DNA of 64,000 nt from Paenibacillus planticolens (GTDB lineage Bacteria > Bacillota > Bacilli > Paenibacillales > NBRC-103111). Position 1 is the stretch's first letter. Each line of letters begins with the position of its first letter. The stretch lies in the NCBI RefSeq assembly GCF_013141725.1, contig NZ_WHNZ01000061.1, forward strand, positions 124,001 through 188,000, read 5' to 3'. Positions 1 to 11,111 of this stretch are shown here, in pieces. Both the position numbers and the translations under genes were made by a program. A model generated the notes under the pieces. The model had not been told where the DNA came from, searched no databases, and saw only the letters and a list, made by a program, of their open reading frames with translations.

Positions 1-335
1 TCGACATTGGGCATGTAAACAAATCCATTTGCGTCTGCATCAGGATGCGATGGGTTATATACTTGTTTAAGCGGCGACTGATCCTCAAAAATTTTATTAA
101 CACGCACGCCCTCGCCGGTCCCATCCGCCATAGCCGATTGCAAGGACTGCGCAAAACTCGGTTGCGATTTCGTCTCAAAAGAAACTAGCTTTCTCGTATA
201 AGGAACCCACTTGCCATCTACAAACTTAGCACGCGTAGTATCTGCATTCGCAATGTTAGAAGAGACGACATCCATTCTTAAGCGCTGTGCAGTGAGTGCC
301 GATGAACTGATGTCAAAACCGTTTGTAAGCCTCAT
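1..335 (-). CDS. flgC: Flagellar basal-body rod protein FlgC, N-terminal part (runs off the left edge)
   Basis: FlgC is one of the proximal rod proteins that pass through the cell wall in the flagellar basal body. The translation starts MRLTNGFDISSSALTAQRLR and continues with the Asn-rich flagellar rod signature (SSNIANADTTRAKF). It later shows the FlgC-type proline- and aspartate-rich stretch (YNPSHPDADANGFV) before the sequence leaves the window after about 111 codons. The ATG at 335 has an AGGAGG (347-352) that lies inside the end of flgB, so the two genes are translationally close. Only the C-terminal part of the gene is missing, because of the window edge. The identification is firm. Confidence 0.95.
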   Translation of the reverse strand, partial: MRLTNGFDISSSALTAQRLRMDVVSSNIANADTTRAKFVDGKWVPYTRKLVSFETKSQPSFAQSLQSAMADGTGEGVRVNKIFEDQSPLKQVYNPSHPDADANGFVYMPNV

Positions 336-341
336 TAGTTA

Positions 342-749
342 TTACTTCCCTCCTAAGACTGTGCGCATTTTTTTGAATTCGCTGTTCATTTGTTGAATCA
401 TCGTATTGTATTTCAATTGATTTTTAGCCATTAGTGACATTTCATAGTCCATATCGACATTGTTCATATTATTGTTAATCGCTGTCGATTCGTCGGTTTT
501 TATTTCTGAATTCGGCACAGTTGTCGATTTACCTATTAAGAAATGCCTAGGGTCTGTCCGATAACCTTCTATAGAGGGCGTTGACGAATTCATCTCTCCT
601 TGCAAAAGCTCTTCAAACAAGACATCTGAACGCTTGAAGTAAGGTGTATCCACATTGGCGACGTTATTCGCTGTTACTTTTTGTCTAAGTGTCGAGGCAT
701 CGAGCGAGCGCTCCATCAAGTTCCAACTAGGCTTGTCTAACAAAGACAC
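342..749 (-). CDS. flgB: Flagellar basal-body rod protein FlgB
   Basis: FlgB forms the innermost proximal rod of the flagellum and is exported by the flagellar type III system. The 135-residue product has the family length and carries the conserved rod motif TANNVANVDTPYFKRSDV at about residues 27-44, plus an amphipathic C-terminal helix (NQLKYNTMIQQMNSEFKKMR). The start is GTG at 749, eight bases after an AAAGGGGG ribosome site. As in other Bacillales it is the first gene of the flagellar operon, directly downstream of codY on the same strand, and flgC follows six bases later. A CodY-box-like site lies in its upstream region. Confidence 0.95.
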   Translation of the reverse strand: MSLLDKPSWNLMERSLDASTLRQKVTANNVANVDTPYFKRSDVLFEELLQGEMNSSTPSIEGYRTDPRHFLIGKSTTVPNSEIKTDESTAINNNMNNVDMDYEMSLMAKNQLKYNTMIQQMNSEFKKMRTVLGGK

Positions 750-828
750 ACACGTTACCCCCTTTCAATAGAGTATTCGAGACTTATACTTCCACATAGT
801 AAGTAAGTATTCCTTCTTGTTTCGACAA

Positions 829-843
829 TATTTTCAAAAAATG
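829..843 (-). promoter_or_regulatory. CodY-box-like operator upstream of flgB
   Basis: Read on the minus strand, CATTTTTTGAAAATA matches the CodY consensus AATTTTCWGAAAATT at 12 of 15 positions. It lies about 80 bases upstream of the flgB start, between codY and flgB. CodY is known to repress the flagellar operon of Bacillus subtilis upstream of flgB, so the position fits. The DNA here is AT-rich and chance matches occur. Confidence 0.45.
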
Positions 844-923
844 ATTCGAAATAGTTCCTTATTGTAGAATTTTGTAAACTCCACCCACTTCTAATCATCT
901 AAGATATTGGCTTAAGTTACAAT

Positions 924-962
924 AAGAAAAAAGCCCTATCTTTTAATCAGATAGGACTTTCT
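924..962 (-). terminator. Intrinsic terminator after codY
   Basis: On the minus strand the arms AAGTCCTATC and GATAGGGCTT pair around a short loop and are followed by a T-run. This ends the hslV-hslU-codY transcript and separates it from the flagellar operon. Confidence 0.85.
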
Positions 963-973
963 AATCGGATCAG

Positions 974-1759
974 CTATAGTTTCGTCTTTTGCTGTTCGAT
1001 GCTTTGGATCAATTGTTCATTTAAAATTCGGATATAAGTGCCTTTCATGCCAAGCGATCGCGTCTCAATAACTCCGGCACTTTCCAGCTTGCGAAGCGCA
1101 TTCACAATAACGGAACGAGTGATGCCAACTCTGTCCGCAATTTTGCTCGCGACTAATAGACCTTCTTTGCCATCCAATTCCTCGAATATATGTTCCACTG
1201 CTTCCATTTCGCTAAATGACAAGGAACCAATGGCTACTTGAACGACTGCTTTGCTTCTTGCCTCTTCCTCTATTTCTTCAGCGCGCTCCCTTAATATTTC
1301 CATGGCGATTACTGTCGAACCGTATTCAGCCAAAATAAGATCGTCATCAATAAAGATGCCTTCATTGCGGCTTAAAATCAGAGTCCCTAACCGGTCGCCA
1401 CCGCCAATAATCGGAACCAGCGTCGTATGGGTATAAGGGAACATATCTTTCATTTGCTCCGTGTAGTAAAAATACGGGCTGTTCGGTTCCGAAGTTGACG
1501 TTGTTTCCTCTATTTTAAGCAGAAGATTATTGGATTCCGATGGAAATCTTCGTTCAAGCAATATCGCCTGGTTCATTTCGGGGGAAATGGGATCGTTCGT
1601 TGTGGCATAGCCTAGAATTTTCCCTTTACGACTCACAACATAAATATTCGCAATCACAATATCGCGAAGCACTTCTGCCATATCCATAAAGCTAACCGCG
1701 TTTCCTGCTTCTTTTTGCAGCAAGCGATTTAGCCTTCTTGTTTTGTTTAGTAAACTCAT
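974..1759 (-). CDS. codY: GTP- and branched-chain-amino-acid-sensing global regulator CodY
   Basis: CodY is the nutritional repressor of low-GC Gram-positive bacteria. It binds DNA when loaded with branched-chain amino acids and GTP. The 261-residue product has the standard length, an N-terminal GAF ligand domain (about 1-155), and a C-terminal winged helix-turn-helix at about 205-225 ([19 protein letters not shown]). The ATG at 1759 has an AGGAGG four bases upstream plus spacer. It is the last gene behind hslV and hslU, the Bacillales order, and the flagellar operon it is known to control in B. subtilis begins just beyond it. Confidence 0.97.
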   Translation of the reverse strand: MSLLNKTRRLNRLLQKEAGNAVSFMDMAEVLRDIVIANIYVVSRKGKILGYATTNDPISPEMNQAILLERRFPSESNNLLLKIEETTSTSEPNSPYFYYTEQMKDMFPYTHTTLVPIIGGGDRLGTLILSRNEGIFIDDDLILAEYGSTVIAMEILRERAEEIEEEARSKAVVQVAIGSLSFSEMEAVEHIFEELDGKEGLLVASKIADRVGITRSVIVNALRKLESAGVIETRSLGMKGTYIRILNEQLIQSIEQQKTKL

Positions 1760-1797
1760 TTAACTGCCTCCTACTTACATTACCATGCAATCGTTCG

Positions 1798-3195
1798 TTA
1801 TAAAATATATTGACTTAGATCTCTATTTTGAACAATACCGCTCAACTTTTCGCGCACATACTCCGGATTAATAACAAAGTTTTCCAATGTAATTTCAGGT
1901 GCTTCAAAGGAAAGATCCTCAAGTAATTTCTCCAAGATGGTATGCAAACGGCGAGCTCCGATATTTTCCGTGTTTTGATTAACTTCAACCGCGATTCGGG
2001 CTATTTCATGAATAGCTTCCTCTGCGAACTCAACTGTTATACCTTCGGTTTGCAACAAAGCTGTGTATTGCTTGGTCAGCGCATTTTTGGGTTCTTGCAG
2101 GATGGAAACGAAATCTTCCAACGTTAAATCACTCAGCTCAACTCGAATCGGAAAACGTCCTTGAAGCTCTGGGATTAAATCTGACGGCTTAGCGATATGG
2201 AATGCCCCTGCACCGATGAATAAGACATAATCCGTCTTCACAGGCCCGTATTTCGTTACAACGGTAGAACCTTCAACGATCGGCAGAATGTCACGTTGTA
2301 CACCTTCTCTGGAGACATCAGGGCCGCTTCCGCCGCGGGAACTGCTGGCAACTTTGTCGATTTCATCGATAAAAATAATACCGGACTGTTCTGCGCGATG
2401 AATGGACTCTTGAATGACATCATCCATATCAATCAATTTTTGCGCTTCTTCCTGTGTCAGAACTTTTCTGGCTTCTTTCACGGGCAGCTTGCGTTTCTTC
2501 ATCTTCTTCGGCATGAGATTGCCGAACATTTCTTGCATATTCATGCCTGCTTGCTCGTTGCCTTGCCCTGCGAGCATATCCAGCATCGAAGGCGATGAAT
2601 CTTCCACTTCGATTTCCACGATTTCATTTTCTAATTTACCACTAGTCAATTGATCTGCGATTTGTGTCCGTTTAGACGCGAGATTTGGGTCAGGCGTGCT
2701 TTCTTCTTGTTCGGTTTGATTCTGGCCACCAAACAACATTTCAAACGGATTACGCTGCGTTTTGGAGCGTGAAGGACTCGGCGCAAGCAAAGAAACAATT
2801 CGCTCGTTAGCCAACTTCTCTGCGCGATCCTTTACCGTTTCCATTCGCTCGGATTTCACCATGCGTATCGAAGTTTCGATTAAATCCCTGACCATCGACT
2901 CGACGTCGCGGCCGACATAGCCAACTTCAGTGAATTTGGTTGCTTCTACTTTGATAAACGGCGCTCCGACCAACTTCGCCAATCTGCGGGCAATTTCCGT
3001 TTTCCCTACGCCGGTTGGCCCAATCATCAAAATATTTTTGGGAACAATTTCATCCCTCATGGCTTCATCCACTAAATTTCTCCGATAACGATTCCGCAAA
3101 GCAATAGCGACTGATTTCTTTGCCTTCTTCTGACCTACAATGTATCGATCCAGTTCCTGGACAATTTGTTTAGGTGTAAGGGAGCTGTTTGCCAT
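1798..3195 (-). CDS. hslU: ATP-dependent protease ATPase subunit HslU (ClpY)
   Basis: HslU is the hexameric AAA+ unfoldase that feeds substrates to the HslV peptidase. Visible features in the 465-residue protein are Walker A GPTGVGKT (59-66), the pore loop GYVG (93-96), Walker [10 protein letters not shown] near 270, a charged intermediate domain between them, and the C-terminal tail ending in QYIL that docks into HslV. It follows hslV by 39 bases and precedes codY, so the three genes probably share one transcript. Length and motifs are all as expected for the family. Confidence 0.97.
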   Translation of the reverse strand: MANSSLTPKQIVQELDRYIVGQKKAKKSVAIALRNRYRRNLVDEAMRDEIVPKNILMIGPTGVGKTEIARRLAKLVGAPFIKVEATKFTEVGYVGRDVESMVRDLIETSIRMVKSERMETVKDRAEKLANERIVSLLAPSPSRSKTQRNPFEMLFGGQNQTEQEESTPDPNLASKRTQIADQLTSGKLENEIVEIEVEDSSPSMLDMLAGQGNEQAGMNMQEMFGNLMPKKMKKRKLPVKEARKVLTQEEAQKLIDMDDVIQESIHRAEQSGIIFIDEIDKVASSSRGGSGPDVSREGVQRDILPIVEGSTVVTKYGPVKTDYVLFIGAGAFHIAKPSDLIPELQGRFPIRVELSDLTLEDFVSILQEPKNALTKQYTALLQTEGITVEFAEEAIHEIARIAVEVNQNTENIGARRLHTILEKLLEDLSFEAPEITLENFVINPEYVREKLSGIVQNRDLSQYIL

Positions 3196-3234
3196 TCGGG
3201 TACCCTCCTAAAAAAGTGCGAAATGATATTCAAC

Positions 3235-3789
3235 TTACTCAATCTCTTCGACAATAATGTTATGGTTCGTGAAGACGCAAATTTCAGCGGCCGTCGTAAG
3301 CGCAGCATGCGCAATTTCTTTGGCGCTTAACGTTGGCGCATGGCGATACAGCGCTCTTCCGGCTGCCAACGCAAAGCTGCCCCCAGAACCAATGGCTAGA
3401 ATACCATCGTCCGGCTCAATAATTTCCCCATTGCCCGATAGCAGCAATAAACCGGTAGCGTCCATAACGATCATCATAGCTTCCAATCGTCGCAATACAC
3501 GATCTTGACGCCAATCCTTCGTCAGCTCAACGGCAGCACGCTGTAAATTTCCATGGTGTTCTTCCAACTTGCCTTCAAATTTCTCAAAAAGGGTAATCGC
3601 GTCGGCTACGGAACCTGCGAAACCTGCGATGACTTTCCCTCTATGTAAACGCCTTACTTTTTTGGCACTATTTTTCATAATCATACTGTTTCCAAAGGTT
3701 ACTTGCCCGTCTCCGGCAATTGCCCCTTTACCTTCATGACGAATGGCAAAAATCGTAGTCGCATGGAATTTAGCTTGACTAGCATCCAT
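3235..3789 (-). CDS. hslV: ATP-dependent protease peptidase subunit HslV (ClpQ)
   Basis: HslV is the double-hexamer peptidase of the HslUV protease, an N-terminal-nucleophile hydrolase. The 184-residue product has the core TTIFAIRH and GDGQVTFGN motifs. Ten residues precede the TT pair, including Ser4, whereas E. coli HslV begins MTT. The B. subtilis orthologue has a short extension and is reported to use an N-terminal Ser, so which residue is the nucleophile here is open. The ATG at 3789 has a GGAGGGG ribosome site nine bases upstream, and I see no better internal start. It heads hslV-hslU-codY. Confidence 0.95.
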   Translation of the reverse strand: MDASQAKFHATTIFAIRHEGKGAIAGDGQVTFGNSMIMKNSAKKVRRLHRGKVIAGFAGSVADAITLFEKFEGKLEEHHGNLQRAAVELTKDWRQDRVLRRLEAMMIVMDATGLLLLSGNGEIIEPDDGILAIGSGGSFALAAGRALYRHAPTLSAKEIAHAALTTAAEICVFTNHNIIVEEIE

Positions 3790-3852
3790 CTCTTCTCACC
3801 CCTCCAATGGAATCATACACCGTAAGAACTTATCTTTGTGTTGGTTTCGGTC

Positions 3853-3913
3853 TAATAAAAAGAGATAAACCTCTAGCGAGGTCAATATCGAAATAAAGAC
3901 CGCATCTAGAGGT
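3853..3913 (-). terminator. Inverted repeat and possible terminator between trmFO and hslV
   Basis: The arms ACCTCTAG (3906-3913) and its complement (3869-3876) enclose about 29 bases. On the minus strand they are followed by TTATCTCTTTTTATT. A smaller alternative hairpin (ACCTCGCTAGAGGT) and a second arm pair CGGTCT/AGACCG (3848-3853 and 3897-3902) overlap it. It may end the topA-trmFO transcript or act as an attenuator. The 197-base gap is where many Bacillales carry xerC (codV). Confidence 0.4.
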
Positions 3914-3986
3914 ACATGTATGAGTAAACGATTGAGTAATAATTCAAAACATTATTATAGTAACACAGTGAACACTGTCTTTACAA

Positions 3987-5303
3987 CTATTCTACATTCG
4001 TTTTCGAAAAATTCTGAATACTTTCCAACGCTCGGTTAGCCAGCTTCTCGTATTTTTCTTTTTTATTCCTGATTCTTTCCGGCAGTTGCGGAAGTAATCC
4101 GAAATTTGCATTCATCGGTTGAAAATGTTTAAAGTCAGCCGTCGTAATGTAATGAGCCATACTGCCTAGCGTCGTTTCTTCAGGAAGCACCAGGCAAGGC
4201 TGCCCCTTCGCTAACCGTCCGGCGTTAAGACCTGCAATTAATCCGGAGGCAGCCGATTCCACGTAGCCTTCCACGCCCGTCATTTGTCCTGCAAAAAACA
4301 GATTCTCACGGCGTTTGTACTGGTACGTTGGTTCAAGAAGCTTCGGCGAATTAATAAATGTGTTGCGATGCATGACCCCGTAACGGACGAATTCGGCTTG
4401 TTCCAATCCTGGAATCAAAGACAGAACCCGTTTTTGCTCGCCCCATTTCAAATGAGTTTGGAAACCAACCAAGTTATACAAGGTTCCCGCGGCATTATCT
4501 TGACGAAGCTGTACGACAGCGTGCGGCAGCTTTCCTGTGTGCGGGTTAATCAGTCCTACCGGCTTCATCGGCCCAAACAAGACAGTTTGCCTACCGCGCT
4601 TTGCCATTACCTCTAATGGCATACAGCCTTCGAAGTAAATCTCTTTTTCAAAATCCTTAAGTTCTGCCACTTCAGCAGTAATTAAGGCCTCATAGAAAAC
4701 ATTGAACTCCTCTTCCGTCATCGGACAGTTCAGGTAAGCCGCCTCGCCTTTGTCGTAACGGGAAGCCAAGTAAACTTTGTTCATATCGATGGAATCTTTC
4801 TCCACGATCGGGGCTGCCGCATCGTAGAAGTATAAGTATTCCTCGCCCATCAGTTCTTTCAATTGGGCGGATAAATCCGGGGAAGTTAACGGTCCTGAAG
4901 CGACAACGGTAATGCCTTCCGGCAATACTTGAACTTCCTCGTTAATAACCTCAATGAGCGGATGGTTCCGCAGCGTCTGGGTCACGGCTTGAGAGAAGCC
5001 ATCCCGGTCAACGGCTAAAGCCCCTCCTGCCGGCACCGCATGCCGGTCAGCGCAGGAGAGAATTAACGAGTCCATGTGTCTCATTTCTTCTTTTAGTACG
5101 CCTACGGCATTGGTCAAACCATTTGAACGCAGCGAGTTGCTGCAAACAAGTTCCGCGAATTGATCCGTAATATGAGCAGGCGTTTTACGGACATTTCGCA
5201 TTTCGTATAAAGTAACAGGCACACCTTGACGCGCAATCTGCCAGGCTGCTTCACTTCCAGCGAGTCCTGCACCGATGACTGTTACTCTTGGGTATTCTGG
5301 CAA
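3987..5303 (-). CDS. trmFO: Folate/FAD-dependent tRNA (uracil-54) methyltransferase TrmFO
   Basis: TrmFO makes ribothymidine at position 54 of the tRNA T-loop, using methylenetetrahydrofolate and FAD. The 438-residue protein starts with the FAD-binding fold ([18 protein letters not shown], about 8-25). It carries the two family cysteines in [11 protein letters not shown] (about residue 54) and [10 protein letters not shown] (about 226), and the C-terminal [16 protein letters not shown] flavin motif. The start is TTG at 5303 with AGAGGTG upstream. It lies 12 bases after topA, the standard Bacillales pairing. The older name is gid. Confidence 0.96.
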   Translation of the reverse strand: MPEYPRVTVIGAGLAGSEAAWQIARQGVPVTLYEMRNVRKTPAHITDQFAELVCSNSLRSNGLTNAVGVLKEEMRHMDSLILSCADRHAVPAGGALAVDRDGFSQAVTQTLRNHPLIEVINEEVQVLPEGITVVASGPLTSPDLSAQLKELMGEEYLYFYDAAAPIVEKDSIDMNKVYLASRYDKGEAAYLNCPMTEEEFNVFYEALITAEVAELKDFEKEIYFEGCMPLEVMAKRGRQTVLFGPMKPVGLINPHTGKLPHAVVQLRQDNAAGTLYNLVGFQTHLKWGEQKRVLSLIPGLEQAEFVRYGVMHRNTFINSPKLLEPTYQYKRRENLFFAGQMTGVEGYVESAASGLIAGLNAGRLAKGQPCLVLPEETTLGSMAHYITTADFKHFQPMNANFGLLPQLPERIRNKKEKYEKLANRALESIQNFSKTNVE

Positions 5304-5315
5304 AATCGGACACCT

Positions 5316-7418
5316 CTAATCTTTCATATCTTCGTTTTGATCTTCATTTACTTCTTCTTTATGATCGCATTTCGTACATTGCATGCTTAGGCCATTCTTG
5401 CTTCTTTTCTCTATCATCATCGAGCTGCAAACAGGACAAGGCTTGTTAACCGGCTTATCCCATGAGACGAAATCACAGGTTGGATATTGATCGCAACCAT
5501 AGAATACCCTGCCCTTCTTACTTCTGCGCTCTACAATTTTGCCTGTATGGCAGCTTGGGCATGTGACACCGATATCTTTAATAATCGGTTTCGTATTGCG
5601 GCAATCCGGGAATCCAGAGCAGGCAAGGAACTTGCCGAAGCGTCCCATTTTATAGACAAGATGTTTCCCGCATTTCTCGCAGATCTCATCGGATACTTCA
5701 TCCTGAATTTCGATCTCTTTCATTTCCTCTTCGGCGAATTCAAGCCGCTTTTCAAAGGATGTATAGAAAGTATCCAGGACTCTGACCCAATCCTCTTTCC
5801 CTTCTTCTACAAAATCAAGTTCCTCTTCCATATGGGCTGTAAACTCAATATCGAGAATTTCAGGGAAGAACTCTTCCATCAATTGGATGACAAGCTCGCC
5901 TAACTCGGTAGGGATGAACTTCTTCTCTTCGATTGCCACATAGCCACGCTTCTGAATCGTCTCCAGCGTCGGAGCATACGTACTTGGTCGACCAATACCC
6001 ATTTCCTCAAGCGCCCTTACTAAACGGGCTTCTGTATACCGCGGAGGCGGTTGAGTAAAGTGCTGCTTAGGGTCAACGCTTTGTTTGTCCAAAGCATCTC
6101 CCTTGGACAATGGCGGAAGCAGCTTATCCTCTTCAGTCGTCCCGTCATCATTACTCTCCACATACACCTTCATAAAGCCCGGGAATTTCATCTTTGAGCC
6201 GTTTGCCCGGAAAACCGTCTCGCCTGCCGTCAAATCGATGGTCATCGTGTCCAAAACAGCGGAAGACATCTGACTGGCAACAAACCGTTCCCAAACTAGC
6301 TTGTAGAGTCGAAATTGATCTCTGCTGAGGAACTCTTTTAGTTGATCTGGCTCACGAAGTACAGATGAAGGCCTGATGCCCTCATGCGCGTCTTGAGCGT
6401 TAGCATTTTTCTTCGTGTAAACACGTGGCGTTTCCGGATAGAAAGCTGATCCATATTTCGTTAAAATATATTCTTTCGCTTCTTCTTGGGCAACCGGTGA
6501 GATTCGCGTGGAATCCGTACGCATATACGTGATTAGACCAACGGTTCCCTCTTTCCCCAAGTCTATTCCTTCATATAATTGTTGCGCCACAGACATCGTC
6601 TTGGATGCCCTGAAATTCAATTTACGGGCAGCTTCCTGCTGCATGGAGCTCGTAATGAAAGGAGGAGACGGGTTACGCCCCCGCTCTTTCTCTTTCACTT
6701 CTTTCACCGTAAATTTCCCACTGCCCATCGCGGCTAAAACCTGGTCAACATCATCCTTCGAATGCAGTTCCTTCTTCTCGCCGTTAATGCTGTGATATTT
6801 GGCTTCAAATACCGTTTTGCCTGCGTCCAACAGGACCGTTATGGACCAGTACTCTTCAGGCTCAAATGCTTTAATCTCATTTTCGCGGTCTTGAATCAGC
6901 TTAACTGCTACGGACTGCACACGGCCTGCCGATAAGCCTTTTTTTACTTTTTTCCAAAGCAGCGGGCTTATCTTATAACCAACAAGCCGATCCAATATCC
7001 GCCGAGCTTGCTGTGCGTTAACGAGATCCTGATTAATGCGGCGAGGCGTTTTGAAAGCGTCCTTCACGGCATCTTTCGTAATTTCATTAAATACAACGCG
7101 GCACAGCTCATCAGAGCCGACGTCCAAATAATGCGCCAAGTGCCAGGCAATGGCTTCCCCTTCACGATCCGGGTCAGCCGCCAGATATATTTTTTTAACT
7201 TTTTTACTCGCATCTTTTAACTCTTTTAATATAGAACCTTTGCCACGGATAGTTATGTATTTAGGCTCGAAGTTACGATCCACTTCTACGCCAATTTGGC
7301 TTTTCGGAAGGTCGCGAATATGACCCATCGAGGCTTTTACGATAAATTTGCTGCCTAAATACTTGCCGATGGTTTTGGCTTTTGCTGGTGACTCCACAAT
7401 GACTAAAGAATCCGCCAT
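5316..7418 (-). CDS. topA: DNA topoisomerase I
   Basis: Type IA topoisomerase that relaxes negative supercoils. I place the start at ATG 7418 ([18 protein letters not shown]) because GGAGGAAGG sits directly upstream; the frame stays open ten more codons without support. The 700-residue protein shows the Toprim domain at the N-terminus (with DPDREGEA near residue 82), the catalytic tyrosine at about 298 in [11 protein letters not shown], and three C-terminal four-cysteine zinc ribbons (CEKC, CPSC and CPVC starts). It lies between dprA and trmFO, as in B. subtilis. Confidence 0.97.
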   Translation of the reverse strand: MADSLVIVESPAKAKTIGKYLGSKFIVKASMGHIRDLPKSQIGVEVDRNFEPKYITIRGKGSILKELKDASKKVKKIYLAADPDREGEAIAWHLAHYLDVGSDELCRVVFNEITKDAVKDAFKTPRRINQDLVNAQQARRILDRLVGYKISPLLWKKVKKGLSAGRVQSVAVKLIQDRENEIKAFEPEEYWSITVLLDAGKTVFEAKYHSINGEKKELHSKDDVDQVLAAMGSGKFTVKEVKEKERGRNPSPPFITSSMQQEAARKLNFRASKTMSVAQQLYEGIDLGKEGTVGLITYMRTDSTRISPVAQEEAKEYILTKYGSAFYPETPRVYTKKNANAQDAHEGIRPSSVLREPDQLKEFLSRDQFRLYKLVWERFVASQMSSAVLDTMTIDLTAGETVFRANGSKMKFPGFMKVYVESNDDGTTEEDKLLPPLSKGDALDKQSVDPKQHFTQPPPRYTEARLVRALEEMGIGRPSTYAPTLETIQKRGYVAIEEKKFIPTELGELVIQLMEEFFPEILDIEFTAHMEEELDFVEEGKEDWVRVLDTFYTSFEKRLEFAEEEMKEIEIQDEVSDEICEKCGKHLVYKMGRFGKFLACSGFPDCRNTKPIIKDIGVTCPSCHTGKIVERRSKKGRVFYGCDQYPTCDFVSWDKPVNKPCPVCSSMMIEKRSKNGLSMQCTKCDHKEEVNEDQNEDMKD

Positions 7419-7488
7419 GGATCGTCCTTCCTCCCCTCTTGATTTCAAGGTTAAGTCTATTGGCGAGAAGAAAAACTTCTTGAATAGC

Positions 7489-8580
7489 CTATGCTTGGAT
7501 GTAGGTAGAACCTGGAAGCTGTTTAATCGCCTTTTTCATTAGTAAAGATAACAGAACTGCATGCAAATGTCCAAACGTAAATTGTCCGCCATCCAATAAG
7601 GCGTCAATCGAAACCGGTTCATTCGACAGTTTTCGGAAAATTTCGTCTTCCTCTTTGGTCAATGAAAAGGAGGGCAGAGGCTTCATGATGGCTCGTTTTT
7701 CATCTGAACTTACCATATAGTTATAGTCGTCTACAATCTCTTCAACGCGGGTTACCAACTTGGCGCCTTCTTTCAAAAGCTTATGAACTCCGCTGCTCAG
7801 ACGGGAATCGATCGGTCCCGGAACAGCGAAAACATCCCGTGATTCCTCGAGGGCGAACTCAACTGTAATCAGCGATCCGCTGTCCTCAGCAGCTTCCACG
7901 ACCGTGACACCCAGCGACAAGCCCGCAATTATGCGGTTTCGCTGCGGAAACATGCCCGGCTTCATCCCTGTACCAATCGGGTATTCCGAAATGATAGCCC
8001 CTTCTTGCTCAATATGTCGAAATAATAAAGCATTCTCACGCGGGTAAATTTGATTGATAGCGCAACCAAGCACGGCTACCGTCTTCGATTTCCCCTGCAA
8101 TGCGCCGATATGGGCTTTGCTGTCAATGCCTCTGGCGAGGCCGCTGACAATACCGAATCCAGCTCTGGAAAGAGCGGCAGCCCATTCCTCCGCAATCTTT
8201 TTGCCATACATCGTCGGAGTTCGGGTTCCGACCATACCCAAAAGTCGTCCATTCAAATAAGCCGGGCTTCCCTTCACATACAGGACCCAAGGCGGCTGAG
8301 CAATTTCTTTCAATATCTGCGGGTACTCTTCATCCAAAATCGTTACAATTTGAATGGATTGCTTCATATATATTTGCAGCCTTTCCTCGATGAAAACACG
8401 TGTAAACCGCGAGGAAATCAGTTCAGCTACGGAGGCTCTTATCCCTTTGGAGGAAATCTCTGCTGCCGAGAGCTCCAACAAGACTTGCGGCTCAGGGAAA
8501 CGGCTTACGAGCTGAAGTATCGTTTTCCAACCGATCCCTTCAAGCTCGTGGAGACCAAATAGAATGAATCGATTATCCAT
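7489..8580 (-). CDS. dprA: DNA processing protein DprA (Smf)
   Basis: DprA loads RecA on incoming single-stranded DNA during natural transformation and is widespread beyond known competent species. The ATG at 8580 is preferred because AAGGAG lies about 11 bases upstream; a GTG four codons earlier would overlap the ribosome site. The 363-residue product has an N-terminal helical SAM-like part (about 1-60), the Rossmann-like core with [13 protein letters not shown] and [11 protein letters not shown], the [11 protein letters not shown] motif, and a C-terminal winged-helix-like segment. It sits between topA and sucD as in B. subtilis. Confidence 0.95.
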   Translation of the reverse strand: MDNRFILFGLHELEGIGWKTILQLVSRFPEPQVLLELSAAEISSKGIRASVAELISSRFTRVFIEERLQIYMKQSIQIVTILDEEYPQILKEIAQPPWVLYVKGSPAYLNGRLLGMVGTRTPTMYGKKIAEEWAAALSRAGFGIVSGLARGIDSKAHIGALQGKSKTVAVLGCAINQIYPRENALLFRHIEQEGAIISEYPIGTGMKPGMFPQRNRIIAGLSLGVTVVEAAEDSGSLITVEFALEESRDVFAVPGPIDSRLSSGVHKLLKEGAKLVTRVEEIVDDYNYMVSSDEKRAIMKPLPSFSLTKEEDEIFRKLSNEPVSIDALLDGGQFTFGHLHAVLLSLLMKKAIKQLPGSTYIQA

Positions 8581-8631
8581 AAGTATATACACTCCTTACT
8601 CGAATGACAAATCTTTGCAGAGCTAGAAAAA

Positions 8632-8674
8632 GAAAAAACCTCCCAAATCCCTACATGAGGGAAATGGAAGGTTG
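8632..8674 (-). terminator. Intrinsic terminator after sucCD
   Basis: On the minus strand AACCTTCC...TTTCCCT pairs imperfectly with AGGGA...GGGAGGTT and is followed by a run of six T. It sits between the sucD stop and the dprA start and probably ends the sucCD transcript. Confidence 0.7.
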
Positions 8675-8694
8675 CTTACCTTCAACAGAAAAGA

Positions 8695-9627
8695 CTATTT
8701 TTTTGTGATCACTTTGTCGAGCATTCCTTTTTCTTCAAGGACGCTAACAAGCGTTGAACCCATTTCAGATGGCGTAGCCGCTACGCGGATTCCGCATCTT
8801 TCCATCGTTGCAACTTTCTCAGCCGCTGTACCTTTACCACCGGAAATAATCGCACCGGCATGGCCCATACGTTTTCCTGGAGGCGCAGTTTTACCGCCGA
8901 TAAAGCCAACAACCGGCTTCGTCATGTTTGCAGCAACCCACTCAGCCGCTTCTTCTTCTGCTGTTCCACCGATCTCACCGATCATAATAACAGCATAAGT
9001 GTCAGGATCTTCATTGAAACGTTTGAGGATATCGATAAACTCGGAACCTTTAACAGGGTCTCCACCGATACCGACTGCGGAGGATTGTCCAATTCCGCGA
9101 GTTGTCAATTGGTGAACCGCTTCGTAAGTCAATGTTCCGGAACGGGAAACAACACCTACGTGACCTGGCGTGTGAATGTAACCAGGCATGATGCCGATTT
9201 TGCACTCGCCTGGCGTGATAACGCCCGGGCAGTTTGGTCCGATCAGAACGGTTCTTTTGCCTTCCATGTAACGTTTTACGTTAACCATGTCAAGAACAGG
9301 GATACCTTCTGTAATACAGATAACGAGATCAAGATCAGCGTCAACTGCTTCGATAATGGATTCTGCAGCAAATGCAGGTGGAACATAAATAACGGATGCC
9401 GTAGCACCAGTTGCATTTTTTGCTTCGATAACTGTGTTAAAAACCGGAAGTTGAACTAATTCGCCATTTTCCAGTGTGATGTCTACTTTCGTTCCGCCTT
9501 TACCTGGGGTTACGCCACCAACCATTTGTGTGCCGTATTCAAGACCGCCTTTGGTATGAAACAAACCCGTAGCGCCGGTAATCCCTTGAGTAATGACTTT
9601 TGTATGTTTATTGACCAAAATACTCAT
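8695..9627 (-). CDS. sucD: Succinyl-CoA synthetase (ADP-forming) alpha subunit
   Basis: SucD carries the CoA-binding domain and the phosphohistidine of succinyl-CoA synthetase, which makes ATP in the TCA cycle. The 310-residue product shows the N-terminal CoA-binding fold ([18 protein letters not shown]), the central [20 protein letters not shown] motif, and the active-site histidine in [14 protein letters not shown] near residue 250. It follows sucC by 48 bases in the standard beta-then-alpha order. The ribosome site AGGGGATG is rather far (about 14 bases) from ATG 9627, but no other start fits. Confidence 0.97.
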   Translation of the reverse strand: MSILVNKHTKVITQGITGATGLFHTKGGLEYGTQMVGGVTPGKGGTKVDITLENGELVQLPVFNTVIEAKNATGATASVIYVPPAFAAESIIEAVDADLDLVICITEGIPVLDMVNVKRYMEGKRTVLIGPNCPGVITPGECKIGIMPGYIHTPGHVGVVSRSGTLTYEAVHQLTTRGIGQSSAVGIGGDPVKGSEFIDILKRFNEDPDTYAVIMIGEIGGTAEEEAAEWVAANMTKPVVGFIGGKTAPPGKRMGHAGAIISGGKGTAAEKVATMERCGIRVAATPSEMGSTLVSVLEEKGMLDKVITKK

Positions 9628-9675
9628 GATCTTTTGTTCACATCCCCTATATTATTTAAAACCGCACGGGTTTAA

Positions 9676-10836
9676 TTATTTCACAAGTGCAACGATTTTT
9701 TGAGCGCCGTCTGCCATGGAATCAGCAGCAACAATGTTCAAGCCGGATTCGTTAAGAATCTTTTTGCCAAGTTCCACGTTTGTTCCTTCAAGACGAACAA
9801 CAAGCGGACGGGATAGACCCAGTTCTCTAGCCGCGGCAACAACGCCGTCAGCAATAACGTCACAACGCATGATACCGCCGAAGATGTTAACGAAGATCCC
9901 TTTAACTTGATCATCGGACAGGATGATTTTGAATGCTTCTGTAACTTTCTCTTTCGTAGCACCGCCCCCTACGTCAAGGAAGTTAGCAGGGTCTCCGCCG
10001 TAGTGCTTGATGATGTCCATAGTAGCCATCGCAAGTCCTGCGCCGTTAACCATACAACCGATGTTGCCATCAAGAGCAATATAGCTCAGGTCATACTTGG
10101 AAGCTTGGATTTCTTTGGCATCTTCTTCTTCAAGGTCGCGAAGAGCAACGATATCCTTGTGGCGGAAAAGAGCGTTGGAATCAAAGTTCAGTTTGGCATC
10201 TAGAGCCATAACATCCCCAGAACCCGTAACAACCAATGGGTTGATTTCGGCAATGGAAGCGTCTTTCTCTACGAATGCTTTATAAAGAGCGAGCATGAAC
10301 TTAACTGCTTTGTTAACCAGCTCGTTAGGAATGTTAATGGAGTAAGCCAGTCTGCGTGCTTGGAAAGCTTGAAGACCAATTGCAGGATCCACAACTTCTT
10401 TGAAAATTTTCTCAGGAGAATGTTCAGCTACTTCTTCAATCTCCGTACCGCCCTCTTCAGACGCCATCAAAACGACGCTGCCTGTTGCACGGTCAACAAC
10501 AACACCAACATAATATTCTTTTTTAATGTCACAGCCTTCTTCGATCAAAAGACGTTTAACTTCTTTGCCTTCCGGACCTGTTTGGTGAGTGACAAGTACT
10601 TTGCCAAGAATTTCGCTAGCATATGTACGAACTTCATCGAGGTTTTTGGCTACCTTAACGCCGCCTGCTTTCCCGCGACCTCCGGCATGAATTTGCGCCT
10701 TTACAACAACGACGGATGTTCCAAGTTCTTTCGCTGCTTCAACAGCTTCATCAACGGTGAAAGCAACTTTCCCGTTAGGAACGCTGACTCCGTACTGTCT
10801 CAGGACTTCTTTGCCTTGGTACTCATGGATATTCAT
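9676..10836 (-). CDS. sucC: Succinyl-CoA synthetase (ADP-forming) beta subunit
   Basis: SucC contributes the ATP-grasp nucleotide site and the succinate site of the enzyme. The 386-residue protein begins [17 protein letters not shown], has the ATP-grasp lysine-rich stretch [20 protein letters not shown] (about 46-65), the metal-binding INPLVV segment, and the C-terminal [12 protein letters not shown] and [14 protein letters not shown] motifs. ATG 10836 has GGAGGATTTT upstream. It opens the sucC-sucD pair, transcribed toward dprA and topA but closed off by a terminator at 8632-8674. Confidence 0.97.
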   Translation of the reverse strand: MNIHEYQGKEVLRQYGVSVPNGKVAFTVDEAVEAAKELGTSVVVVKAQIHAGGRGKAGGVKVAKNLDEVRTYASEILGKVLVTHQTGPEGKEVKRLLIEEGCDIKKEYYVGVVVDRATGSVVLMASEEGGTEIEEVAEHSPEKIFKEVVDPAIGLQAFQARRLAYSINIPNELVNKAVKFMLALYKAFVEKDASIAEINPLVVTGSGDVMALDAKLNFDSNALFRHKDIVALRDLEEEDAKEIQASKYDLSYIALDGNIGCMVNGAGLAMATMDIIKHYGGDPANFLDVGGGATKEKVTEAFKIILSDDQVKGIFVNIFGGIMRCDVIADGVVAAARELGLSRPLVVRLEGTNVELGKKILNESGLNIVAADSMADGAQKIVALVK

Positions 10837-11111
10837 TTCCTAAAATCCTCCTATCAGTATGGACTTTCTATACGTGCTATACAGGGGAAAAGTGTAATTT
10901 CCTATTTGTGTTGTGCACGAAATAAATCTTGCTGCCGGAATTAGTATCACACTTCTTCACAAGCCCTAACCATTGTATCACTAATTTTCGACAGTTTCCT
11001 TATTTTTTTCGTTAATTCATTCAAAGTTTCCTTTCACGCTGAAAAACTTTAGCTATCACTTTCAAATCAAAAGCAACCTTAGATTCTTATCCGCACATAG
11101 AAACAGTCATT

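Noticed and set aside
8593-8631. Possible extra terminator before dprA
   Set aside because: The A/T-rich stretch has no stem of its own; the real stem is at 8632-8674.
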